5,200 nucleotides of DNA from Actinomycetes bacterium. GTDB taxonomy: Bacteria > Actinomycetota > Actinomycetes > Mycobacteriales > Mycobacteriaceae. A model generated the notes under the pieces. It was not told the origin of the DNA, made no database searches, and was given only the letters and a program-made list of their open reading frames with translations. The stretch covers positions 1 through 5,200 of the forward strand of contig JAEZKH010000445.1 of assembly GCA_023415515.1 (NCBI GenBank), in the 5' to 3' direction. Shown piece by piece: positions 1 through 5,200 of the stretch; position 1 is the first letter of the stretch; the number at the start of each line of letters is the position of its first letter. The translations under genes and the position numbers were made by a program.

Positions 1-288
1 GCTGTTCATCACGGTGCCGAGCATGCCCATGTAGTCCGACCGGGTGCGTTCCATTCCGCGCTGCTGCAACTGCGCGCCGCGGAAGAAGTTGCCGCCGCCG
101 ATCACGACGGCGACCTGAACACCGCTGCGGACCACCTCAGCGATCTGGCGGGCCACCTGAGCGACCACATCGGGGTCGAGGCCCACCTGTCCGCCGCCGA
201 ACATCTCGCCGCCGAGCTTGAGGAGCACCCGGGTGTACATCGGCCGGATGGGGGATGCCTCGACGTTGGTGGTGGTTACCTCCGCCAT
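1..288 (-). CDS. pyrH: UMP kinase, N-terminal 96 residues (runs off left edge)
   Basis: Cytoplasmic UMP kinase of the amino acid kinase family, which converts UMP to UDP with ATP in pyrimidine nucleotide synthesis. Visible in the translation are the first strand and phosphate-binding loop VLLKLGGE (residues 21-28), the glycine-rich nucleotide loop VVIGGGNFFRG (61-71), and the segment MERTRSDYMGMLGTVMN (79-95), all typical of bacterial PyrH. The loop reads KLGGE where E. coli has KLSGE, as I recall for mycobacterial proteins. The ATG at 288 is chosen because AAGGAG lies 4 nt upstream; the in-frame Met17 has no ribosome binding site. The N-terminus is a little longer than in E. coli. About 60% of the protein lies beyond the window. 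The gene follows the methyltransferase on the same strand after a 115-bp gap, and an independent promoter is expected but not recognised. Confidence 0.96.
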   Translation of the reverse strand, partial: MAEVTTTNVEASPIRPMYTRVLLKLGGEMFGGGQVGLDPDVVAQVARQIAEVVRSGVQVAVVIGGGNFFRGAQLQQRGMERTRSDYMGMLGTVMNS

Positions 289-292
289 CCGA

Positions 293-298
293 CTCCTT
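293..298 (-). promoter_or_regulatory. Ribosome binding site of pyrH
   Basis: On the minus strand AAGGAG stands 4 nt before the ATG at 288. It decides the start in favour of Met1 over Met17. The spacer is shorter than the usual 5-9 nt, but the match to the anti-Shine-Dalgarno is strong. Confidence 0.75.
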
Positions 299-357
299 CA
301 CCGGCCCTCGCATGAGATCGCCACCCCGGGTGAACCGGGACGGCTACCCCAATCCTG

Positions 358-387
358 CCTCATCGCGGCCTCGCGGCGGCGATGAGG
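358..387 (-). terminator. Stem-loop between methyltransferase gene and pyrH, possible terminator
   Basis: A perfect 9-bp inverted repeat (CCTCATCGC and GCGATGAGG) encloses a 12-nt GC-rich loop. It begins 16 nt after the methyltransferase stop codon and ends about 70 nt before the pyrH start. There is no T-run after it on either strand, so it is not a classical intrinsic terminator; mycobacterial terminators are often reported to lack a strong U-tract. It could instead be an RNA-stabilising hairpin or attenuate read-through into pyrH. The rest of 289-403 shows no recognisable -10/-35 pair and no small gene. Confidence 0.45.
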
Positions 388-403
388 GTCGGCCCCGGCG
401 TGG

Positions 404-1093
404 TCAGCGGAGATGCGCCGAGAGCAACCAGGCCCCGACCGACTTACGGCCGTTCGGCTCGTCGCGGACATCGGCCCCGGCGAATGCCTGAAGCATCCCG
501 GCGGACTCGTCCGGCACCTGGGCGTGGATGCGGGCGGGCCTGATCTCGTCGATCTCCCAGTACCTACCCACGACGTCGCGCAGCTCGTCTTCGGTCACGG
601 CGTTGACCGGCGACTCCGCGGGCATTCCGGCGGCGTCGAAGACCAACACGAAATACGACGCGCCTGGCGCCGCGGCCCGCACGATGGACTGCTGGTAGCC
701 CTCGCGCAGCTCGACAGGCATCGAGTGGAACAAGGTCGAGTCGATGATGGTGCCGAACCGACCGTCGTAGCCGGTGAACGTGCTGATGTCGGCGACCTCG
801 AAGGAGGCGTTGGTCAGACCGCGCCTTTCGGCTTCTGCCTTCGCGAGCTTTATCGCCGTCTCGGCCGAGTCGAGGCCGACGGTGGTGAAGCCCTTCTCCG
901 CGAGGTGCAGCGCCGTTGCCGCTTCACCGCAACCCGCGTCGAGGACCTCCCCGTGCACCTTGCCTGCGTCGATGATGGCCCGGATCTCCGGCTGCGGCTC
1001 GCCGATGCTCCACGGCGGGCGGAAGCCTTTGAACTCCTCGGATTCGCCGCGGTATGCCGATTCGAACATCTCTTGTTCGGGTTGCGTGGTCAT
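404..1093 (-). CDS. Class I SAM-dependent methyltransferase, Rv0560c/heterocyclic-toxin methyltransferase type
   Basis: A 229-residue soluble methyltransferase with the Rossmann fold. SAM-binding motif I is VLDAGCGEA (residues 50-58), the acidic end of strand 2 is VGLD (72-75), motif II-like FEVADI is at 98-103, and DSTLFHSMP (118-126) and ASYFVLVF (146-153) follow. The N-terminal FESAYRGE and RPPWSIGEPQPE segments and the C-terminal WLLSAHL match M. tuberculosis Rv0560c as I remember it. That protein is salicylate-induced, is annotated as a benzoquinone methyltransferase, and N- or O-methylates antibacterial heterocycles; homologues are called Htm for action on Pseudomonas alkylquinolone toxins. 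A role here in detoxifying an aromatic heterocycle is inferred from this likeness; the substrate is not visible. The gene is divergent from a MarR gene with 45 bp between starts. No Shine-Dalgarno precedes the ATG (only GGGG), and the promoter spacing puts transcription start at or next to the A of the ATG, so a leaderless mRNA is likely. Confidence 0.9.
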   Translation of the reverse strand: MTTQPEQEMFESAYRGESEEFKGFRPPWSIGEPQPEIRAIIDAGKVHGEVLDAGCGEAATALHLAEKGFTTVGLDSAETAIKLAKAEAERRGLTNASFEVADISTFTGYDGRFGTIIDSTLFHSMPVELREGYQQSIVRAAAPGASYFVLVFDAAGMPAESPVNAVTEDELRDVVGRYWEIDEIRPARIHAQVPDESAGMLQAFAGADVRDEPNGRKSVGAWLLSAHLR

Positions 1094-1099
1094 ACCCCA

Positions 1100-1128
1100 G
1101 GTTTATCAACCAAGTTGATACATGTCAA
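1100..1128 (-). promoter_or_regulatory. Predicted promoter of the methyltransferase gene
   Basis: On the minus strand a consensus -35 box TTGACA (1128-1123) is followed after exactly 17 nt by TAAACC (1105-1100), a moderate -10 box. The expected start point, 6-7 nt further, is at 1094-1093, on or just before the ATG. The perfect palindrome fills the spacer and overlaps the -10 box, and the second palindrome covers the -35 box, so a bound MarR dimer would block RNA polymerase. Confidence 0.6.
1104..1120. promoter_or_regulatory. MarR operator candidate 1, perfect 7-3-7 palindrome
   Basis: TATCAAC-CAA-GTTGATA is a perfect inverted repeat of two 7-bp arms around 3 bp. The size and symmetry fit a winged-helix MarR dimer. 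It lies in the 45-bp gap between the divergent marR and methyltransferase genes and overlaps the predicted methyltransferase -10 box. It is AT-rich in a GC-rich window, which makes a chance palindrome less likely. Confidence 0.75.
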
Positions 1129-1139
1129 TATGGTTGATA
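1123..1139. promoter_or_regulatory. MarR operator candidate 2, imperfect 7-3-7 palindrome
   Basis: TGTCAAT-ATG-GTTGATA repeats the plan of the first palindrome with 5 of 7 arm positions paired; one more pair (1122 with 1140) extends the dyad. Its right arm GTTGATA is identical to that of operator 1. The centres (1112 and 1131) are 19 bp apart, under two helical turns. It covers the methyltransferase -35 box and the first base of the marR start codon, so binding here could also repress marR itself. Confidence 0.65.
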
Positions 1140-1570
1140 TGAGCGAGTTCCTCGAGGACCAGCCGCTGGGCTACCTGCTGCATCGGGTGGCCAACGCGCT
1201 GCGTTCCGAGGTCACCGCGACGGTCCTCGAACCGCTCGGCCTGGCCTTCCCGCAATACATCTGCATGCGTATCCTGGCCCGCTTCCCCGACCGCTCCAAT
1301 GCCGAACTCGCACGCGACACCAACGTCTCCCCCCAGGCGATGAACATGGTGCTGCGCGGTCTCGAGAACCGCGGTCTGGTCACCCGGCCGGCCAGCGTGT
1401 CCTCGGGCAGGTCACTGCCCGCCACGCTGACCCGCGAGGGCCGCACGCTGCTCGAAAAAACCGATGCCGGCGTCAAGGCCGCCGAACGTCGGCTGATGGC
1501 CGGCCTGACCACCGAGCAACGCAAGGAGTTCACGCGCACGCTGGTCGCCCTTGGCACCGACCCGTTCTAG
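1139..1570 (+). CDS. MarR-family transcriptional repressor, Rv2887 type
   Basis: A 143-residue winged-helix DNA-binding protein acting as a dimer. The N-terminal dimerisation helix is PLGYLLHRVANALRSEV (9-25). The helix-turn-helix spans about SNAELARDTNVSPQAMNMVL (53-72), and the wing is RPASVSSGRSLPATLT (83-98). The C-terminal helices (about 100-137) complete the dimer interface. The PLGYLL, SPQAMN and PASVSSGRSLPATLT segments match M. tuberculosis Rv2887 as I recall it, a salicylate/PAS-binding repressor of Rv0560c that also lies near pyrH. The ATG at 1139 is preferred over the in-frame ATG at 1130 because it gives the family's usual N-terminal length. Neither has a Shine-Dalgarno, so leaderless initiation is likely. 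A TATGGT at 1129-1134 could be its -10 box, though it sits close to the start. The frame stays open far upstream, but that part is antisense to the methyltransferase gene. The stop overlaps the amine oxidase stop in a shared CTAG. Confidence 0.92.
   Translation: MSEFLEDQPLGYLLHRVANALRSEVTATVLEPLGLAFPQYICMRILARFPDRSNAELARDTNVSPQAMNMVLRGLENRGLVTRPASVSSGRSLPATLTREGRTLLEKTDAGVKAAERRLMAGLTTEQRKEFTRTLVALGTDPF
1567..1570. other. Shared CTAG: overlapping convergent stop codons
   Basis: The palindrome CTAG supplies TAG to marR on the plus strand (1568-1570) and TAG to the amine oxidase on the minus strand (1569-1567). The two genes therefore overlap tail to tail by 4 bp with no room for a terminator between them, and each transcript must run into the other gene's 3' end. 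Confidence 0.95.
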
Positions 1571-3543
1571 TGGTGGTGGCAGGCCTTCGGCGGTGACGGC
1601 GGAATGTCCAGCGCGGGATTGCCGTCGAAGAAGCCGAGCGGCTTGAGGTGAAAGCCGGTGTAGGCACACGGCATCACCGGCCAGTCCTCCGGTCGCACCA
1701 CATGGTGGGCGCCGAGCGTGTACCAGAGCACGACGTCGGTGTTCTCCAACGGTGCGTCGTCGGAGATGTACTGCGGCAGGCCCTGAACATCGGCTGACTG
1801 ATACATGTAATCCCCTGCCGCGAACTTCTCCGCCGGGTCGTACCTGGTCACCCACACGTTGTGCTGCACGAAGCGGGCCCGATCGTAGATGTAGGACCCG
1901 TCCTGCACCATCACCGGCACGATGTCCTTCGGGACGAGCTTGTAGGCGACTGGACTACCCAACTCGTTGTGCTTGGACGGGTTGGCGACTTTCCAGTACC
2001 GCCCTGTCGACCAGTTCCAGTCGCGTGCGGACTCCGCCTCCGAGGCCACCAGCGTGTCCCGGGTGATCCACGCATTGTGGTGCGGGTTCAGCGCTGGGTC
2101 GGGTTCAGGAATCGAATCGACTTCGTAGACGCTGTTCCCGGCGCCGTCGATGCTCATATCGAGTCGAAAGCTGAAGAAATGTTGGTGATTCGGGCCGTAG
2201 ACATTGGGCGCGACCATCTTTCCCCACTGCGGTGAGACGCCGTCGGCGACGGCACCGGTGGTGAGTACCCCGGACAATTTGACTTCGACCTCGATCGAGG
2301 CGTCGTTGTAGAAGTACCAGAAGAACCCGTACTCGTAGTTTCCCACCGTGCAGATCATCGAGATGACAAGGCGTCGTGCGCGGCGTACCTCGACCTCCTC
2401 GGTTCGGAAGTCGGTGTGCTTCCACGAGATTCCGTAATCCTCCTCGTGCATGCAGATCGCGTTGGGGATCGTGACCGCATTGCCCGAGGAGTCGTTGAGC
2501 GTCGCGTCGAAATAGTGGATCTCCCCCAGGCAGTCGCAACCAAGGGTCAGCGGGTTCGCGGAGAAACCCATCCCGACCTCACCCATGTCGAAGACGTTCT
2601 TGTTCCAGTGCGTCGGCGTCGAATCCCCATAGGGGACCACCATTTCCGACAGAGATGCCCGGTAGATGATCGGCCTGGTCTGCCCGCGATCACTGTAGGT
2701 GATCTCGTTGAGCACGATGCCTTCGCGCGGGTTGAACCCGATCCGTAGCGACCACTTCTGCCACTGCACCTTCCAGCCGTCGACAGCGAAGCTCGGGCCG
2801 TCGGGTTGCGTGATCTCGATGGGTTTGACGTCGTCGCGGAACTTGGTGAACGCCGGGCGGTTGCCCGGCTCGAACATGAACTTCTCGGTGTAGTTGCCCG
2901 CGGTCGGCGGTAGTGGCACCACGCCGTGATCCTCGATCTCGATGACCTCCATCCGGTCGAGGTCGAACGTCACGATCAGCCCCTCGACTGGCCGCGCATA
3001 ACCATGTTCCGACGGCGCCGCCCGCATGAACGTCAACGGCCGGCAGATCAGCGGAGAATTGTCGTAGTGATCCTGTGGGCCGTAATACCCTGCGGGCCAG
3101 GGGTCGATCATCGCGAGGCTGAAGTCGGTGACCCCACGCTTGCGCATGGCGTCCTGCCACCGCGGATCCTCCCTGACCTTCTCCTCCACCCCCGTCATGT
3201 GCTCGACGAGGTAGGACGGAAACCGTCCGGGGATCGTCTTCCACGAGTCGATCATCCGCGCCGTGAGGTCGACGACCGCCTCATAGATCATCTTCGCCGC
3301 GGCGTCGTACATGGTGACGAACGCACGCCGCGGAACATCGGTCATCCCCGCAAAGGTCAGACCGTCGTTCTTGTCAGGCTCGGCGAGTTGGATCATCACG
3401 AACTTTGTTGTCGGAGTCGAGTATTCGGAGCCCATGATGATGGCCGCAGCGGATTCGATCTCGGTGCCGTTCAGCGGGTCGAGCGGATACGGCACTGCGC
3501 CACCAGTCGATTCACCGTGCAGTTCTGTGCTTTCCATCGTCAT
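1567..3543 (-). CDS. Copper/topaquinone primary-amine oxidase
   Basis: A 658-residue copper amine oxidase (EC 1.4.3.21 type): RCH2NH2 + O2 + H2O gives aldehyde, NH3 and H2O2. The N2 and N3 domains occupy roughly 18-105 and 110-215, and the catalytic beta-sandwich about 235-645. Visible active-site residues are the topaquinone precursor Tyr403 in TVGNYEY (399-405), catalytic base Asp319 in FDMGE, relay Tyr305, copper ligands His453 and His455 (HQH) and His614 (AHH), and the probable disulfide Cys338-Cys364. The substrate gate position (317) is Val, close to the Ala of Hansenula HPAO-1 and unlike the Tyr of the Arthrobacter enzyme. No signal peptide is seen, so it is probably cytoplasmic. The start ATG overlaps the permease stop (ATGA), with GAAGGA 9 nt upstream; a second ATG lies two codons later. 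The protein ends in an odd Cys-His-His-His. The actual substrate (aromatic monoamine, histamine or another amine) cannot be read from the sequence. Confidence 0.95.
   Translation of the reverse strand: MTMESTELHGESTGGAVPYPLDPLNGTEIESAAAIIMGSEYSTPTTKFVMIQLAEPDKNDGLTFAGMTDVPRRAFVTMYDAAAKMIYEAVVDLTARMIDSWKTIPGRFPSYLVEHMTGVEEKVREDPRWQDAMRKRGVTDFSLAMIDPWPAGYYGPQDHYDNSPLICRPLTFMRAAPSEHGYARPVEGLIVTFDLDRMEVIEIEDHGVVPLPPTAGNYTEKFMFEPGNRPAFTKFRDDVKPIEITQPDGPSFAVDGWKVQWQKWSLRIGFNPREGIVLNEITYSDRGQTRPIIYRASLSEMVVPYGDSTPTHWNKNVFDMGEVGMGFSANPLTLGCDCLGEIHYFDATLNDSSGNAVTIPNAICMHEEDYGISWKHTDFRTEEVEVRRARRLVISMICTVGNYEYGFFWYFYNDASIEVEVKLSGVLTTGAVADGVSPQWGKMVAPNVYGPNHQHFFSFRLDMSIDGAGNSVYEVDSIPEPDPALNPHHNAWITRDTLVASEAESARDWNWSTGRYWKVANPSKHNELGSPVAYKLVPKDIVPVMVQDGSYIYDRARFVQHNVWVTRYDPAEKFAAGDYMYQSADVQGLPQYISDDAPLENTDVVLWYTLGAHHVVRPEDWPVMPCAYTGFHLKPLGFFDGNPALDIPPSPPKACHHH
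3540..3543 (-). other. ATGA overlap coupling permease and amine oxidase
   Basis: The permease TGA stop (3542-3540) and the oxidase ATG start (3543-3541) share bases in ATGA. This arrangement usually means one mRNA and coupled translation, and it ties the transporter and the enzyme into one function. Confidence 0.93.
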
Positions 3544-5042
3544 TTGATCTCATCCTTCAATTCGAGAACCGCAAGATGCGCCAGCGCGTCTTCCTGTGAC
3601 GTTTTGTGAGCGGAGCGTCGGCCGAAGAAGTAGACGACCACGCCGAGGGCGACCATCGCCAGCGATATGCCACCGGTCCACACCATCCACGTACTGTCCG
3701 GCACATCTGCGAGCCAGGACTTTGCGAACGAGTAGTAAACCCCGCCGATGGTCCCGATCGTGCCGACGACGACGGTGATCCAGACGCCGACCATCCCGCC
3801 GGGGATCCGCCAGAACTGTTCGTTGGCATAGCGATCGGCGTACTTCTTGCGGGCGATGATCACCGGGAACAGGAAGAAGAACCCGGAGATCAGCCATACG
3901 GTGGACAGCCCGCCCTGCAGGAAGATGGTGACGTGCTCCATGCTGCTCTGCGAGTACAGCGTCACCAGGATCAGCGATGAGATCACGCCCTGGATGAGGA
4001 CCGCGGTGACGGGGTTGCGGGTACGCGGGTTGAGGTGGGTGAAGATCCGCGGAAGATGCCGTTCCAGGCCCGACACGAAGATCAGCCTCGAGTAGGTCAC
4101 CTGATAGGTCATCAGCGCCACGAAGATGATCACTGCCAACACGATGGCGGACACCTCCATGACGCCCGCCGGCGCGGCAGTCCCGAGCATCCCGATGACG
4201 CCGGTCACCGCGTCGATCTCTTCGGACGGCAACACCATCATGGTGCCGAGAGTGGTCAGCAGGTAGATGACCACCAGGGCGGCCGAACCCCAGATGACCA
4301 TCTTCGGGCCGCTCTTGCGCACCGACAGAAATTCCGCGCCCATGTTGTACGGCGTCTCGACACCCAGGAGGTACAGCAGCACAGTGCCGTACAGGAAGCC
4401 TGCGCCGACGAAGTCGGGCACCACCGCGTCGCGAACACTGAACGGTGTGCCCGGACCGTTCTTCAGCGCGTAGAGGACGCCGGCGACGAAGATCACCGCC
4501 GTGAGGCACAGATACACGATGAAGACGACGTTCATGATGCGTTGATTGGCTGCCAGCTTCGCCAACGCCAGACCGATGACCGCCCAGAGGATCACGAGTT
4601 GCAGGATGATGCTGACCATCAGGCCGAGTTCAGCGTGAAAGGCCAAGAGAAGGAACTGCAATACGATTGCAGGCGACGACGCGGCGTTGAGGATGACCGG
4701 TATCCACGACAGGTAGCCACCGATGAACCCCCACGTCTCCCCCATGGTCCTCGTGGCCCAGATGTACACCCCGCCCTCACCCGGCCACAGGTTGCCCAGT
4801 TCGGCGACCGCCATGCCCGCCGGTACCAGAAACGTCAGGATGCCGAGCACCCACATCGGGATGGCCGTCCAGCCGCCGGCAGCCATCACCGACGAACCGG
4901 TGAGCCAGCAGATGATGAACACGTAGGTGGCAACGAGGCCGAACGTGGTCATCACCTTCGGCAGGACCTGTTCGGGGACCAGTTCGGTGGTCATCAGTTT
5001 GTCGCGGTCCGACGGTGGCGCGGTCTCTAGTTCTCGAGTCAT
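3540..5042 (-). CDS. APC-superfamily amino acid/amine permease, 12 TM
   Basis: A 500-residue inner-membrane secondary transporter. After a roughly 30-residue soluble N-terminus, hydrophobic segments lie at about 31-52, 57-81, 103-133, 140-163, 168-190, 213-230, 247-271, 293-318, 345-363, 369-396, 417-438 and 452-473, matching the 12-TM APC plan. Family marks are LWPGEGGVYIW (85-95) before TM3, the TM6 region LLGVETPYNMGAEF (225-238), and the YSRLIFVSG..RHLPRIF loop (317-334). It resembles glutamate:GABA antiporter-like or other amino acid transporters in the superfamily. Which substrate it carries, and whether it works as symporter or antiporter, is not visible. The translational overlap with the amine oxidase suggests import of an amine (for example an aromatic monoamine) as oxidase substrate, or exchange with it. 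The ATG at 5042 is supported by GGGAG 7 nt upstream. The C-terminal tail (474-500) is cytoplasmic and charged. Confidence 0.92.
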   Translation of the reverse strand: MTRELETAPPSDRDKLMTTELVPEQVLPKVMTTFGLVATYVFIICWLTGSSVMAAGGWTAIPMWVLGILTFLVPAGMAVAELGNLWPGEGGVYIWATRTMGETWGFIGGYLSWIPVILNAASSPAIVLQFLLLAFHAELGLMVSIILQLVILWAVIGLALAKLAANQRIMNVVFIVYLCLTAVIFVAGVLYALKNGPGTPFSVRDAVVPDFVGAGFLYGTVLLYLLGVETPYNMGAEFLSVRKSGPKMVIWGSAALVVIYLLTTLGTMMVLPSEEIDAVTGVIGMLGTAAPAGVMEVSAIVLAVIIFVALMTYQVTYSRLIFVSGLERHLPRIFTHLNPRTRNPVTAVLIQGVISSLILVTLYSQSSMEHVTIFLQGGLSTVWLISGFFFLFPVIIARKKYADRYANEQFWRIPGGMVGVWITVVVGTIGTIGGVYYSFAKSWLADVPDSTWMVWTGGISLAMVALGVVVYFFGRRSAHKTSQEDALAHLAVLELKDEIK

Positions 5043-5049
5043 GCCAGTG

Positions 5050-5066
5050 CTCCCAATACTGTTGGG
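5050..5066 (-). promoter_or_regulatory. Permease ribosome binding site within a small hairpin
   Basis: On the minus strand GGGAG (5054-5050) lies 7 nt before the permease ATG. Just upstream, directly after the ABC gene's TAA, CCCAA-CAGTA-TTGGG (5066-5052) can form a 5-bp stem with a 5-nt loop, and its 3' arm takes in the three G's of the Shine-Dalgarno. The stem is short, so any effect on permease translation is speculative. There is no T-run, so it is unlikely to be a terminator. Confidence 0.5.
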
Positions 5067-5200
5067 TTAGGTGAGGATCTGTCCGTCTTTCATGCGGACG
5101 ACACGGCTCGCTTCGTCGGCCACCGTCGGGTCATGGGTGCTGGCGACGACCGATACGCCGAGCGTCGAACACAGGTCGCGCAGCATGCGCACCACCGTCA
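5067..5200 (-). CDS. ABC transporter ATP-binding protein, C-terminal 43 residues (runs off right edge)
   Basis: The minus strand reads TVVRMLRDLCSTLGVSVVAS followed by THDPTVADEASRVVRMKDGQ and ILT, then TAA (5069-5067). The H-loop (switch) histidine is in VVASTHDP, followed by the usual ADEASRVVRMKDGQI ending of ABC ATPases. The short ending resembles the MacB/LolD/FtsE-like class, which pairs with FtsX-type permeases and often exports lipoproteins, lipids or antibiotics; this subfamily call is tentative because Walker A, the signature and Walker B lie outside the window. The gene ends 24 nt before the permease start on the same strand, so it is probably in the same operon as the permease and amine oxidase. 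Confidence 0.85.
   Translation of the reverse strand, partial: TVVRMLRDLCSTLGVSVVASTHDPTVADEASRVVRMKDGQILT

Noticed and set aside
322..340. CACCCCGGGTG-like symmetry in the pyrH leader, considered as an operator
   Set aside because: Short GC-only palindromes are common by chance at this base composition, and no regulator or promoter elements go with it.
255..491. 78-residue plus-strand frame across the pyrH/methyltransferase gap
   Set aside because: Pro/Arg/Ser-rich with no ribosome binding site, antisense to both flanking genes and covering the stem-loop.
650..658. Cys-His-His-His oxidase tail read as a sign of an engineered His-tag
   Set aside because: These are residue positions in the oxidase. 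Only three His are present, the flanking sequence is continuous native-looking coding DNA, and the stop is embedded in the natural overlap with marR.
413..1138. Long open plus-strand frame running into marR from upstream, which would make a 385-residue fusion
   Set aside because: The upstream part is antisense to the methyltransferase gene, reads as Arg/Val/Asp-rich composition without a recognisable domain, and the operator gap interrupts it. MarR proteins of this type are about 140 residues.
1631..1644. AAGCCG-AG-CGGCTT palindrome downstream of marR, considered as a marR terminator
   Set aside because: It lies inside oxidase codons for a conserved Lys-Pro-Leu-Gly-Phe-Phe stretch, leaves at most a 5-bp stem with a 4-nt loop, and has no T-run after it.
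2926..3609. 227-residue plus-strand open frame opposite the amine oxidase N-terminal half
   Set aside because: Shadow of the oxidase gene: low-complexity Arg/His/Asp-rich translation, no family features, and it spans the coupled gene junction on the other strand.
4035..5030. 331-residue plus-strand open frame opposite the permease
   Set aside because: Composition is heavy in His, Asp, Arg and Gln, as expected for the antisense frame of a membrane protein gene with high GC third positions. No domain is seen, and the minus strand is clearly coding.

Overview
The window reads as high-GC actinobacterial chromosome, most likely a mycobacterium (rapid-grower or Mycolicibacterium type). The reasons are the UMP kinase N-terminus, a MarR protein closely resembling M. 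tuberculosis Rv2887 as I remember it, and a methyltransferase closely resembling Rv0560c. In M. tuberculosis Rv2887 also lies close to pyrH (Rv2883c), so the left part fits a conserved mycobacterial neighbourhood. No database search was possible, so the family links rest on visible motifs and recalled sequences.

Left part (1-1570). The first 96 codons of pyrH run off the left edge on the minus strand. A 115-bp non-coding gap with a 9-bp stem-loop separates pyrH from a minus-strand class I SAM-dependent methyltransferase (404-1093). This gene is divergent from a plus-strand MarR repressor (1139-1570). The 45 bp between the two start codons hold a perfect 7-3-7 palindrome and a second, imperfect copy 19 bp away. 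A TTGACA-17-TAAACC promoter for the methyltransferase runs through both. Neither gene has a clear Shine-Dalgarno sequence, so both transcripts may be leaderless. In M. tuberculosis, Rv2887 represses the unlinked gene Rv0560c, whose product inactivates drug-like or toxic heterocycles by methylation. Here the apparent regulator and target sit side by side with their operators, which is the most interesting point of the window.

Right part (1567-5200), all on the minus strand and transcribed right to left. The C-terminal end of an ABC transporter ATPase is followed after 24 nt by a 12-TM APC-family amino acid/amine permease (3540-5042). The permease overlaps by 4 nt (ATGA) a copper/topaquinone primary-amine oxidase (1567-3543). 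The layout suggests one operon in which the permease imports an amine or amino acid and the oxidase converts a primary amine to aldehyde, ammonia and H2O2. The ABC transporter's link to this is unknown. The oxidase and marR genes converge and share a CTAG tetranucleotide in which each reads its own TAG stop.

No RNA gene, mobile element, CRISPR array or pseudogene was seen. Everything outside the listed genes is short: 289-403, 1094-1138 and 5043-5066.
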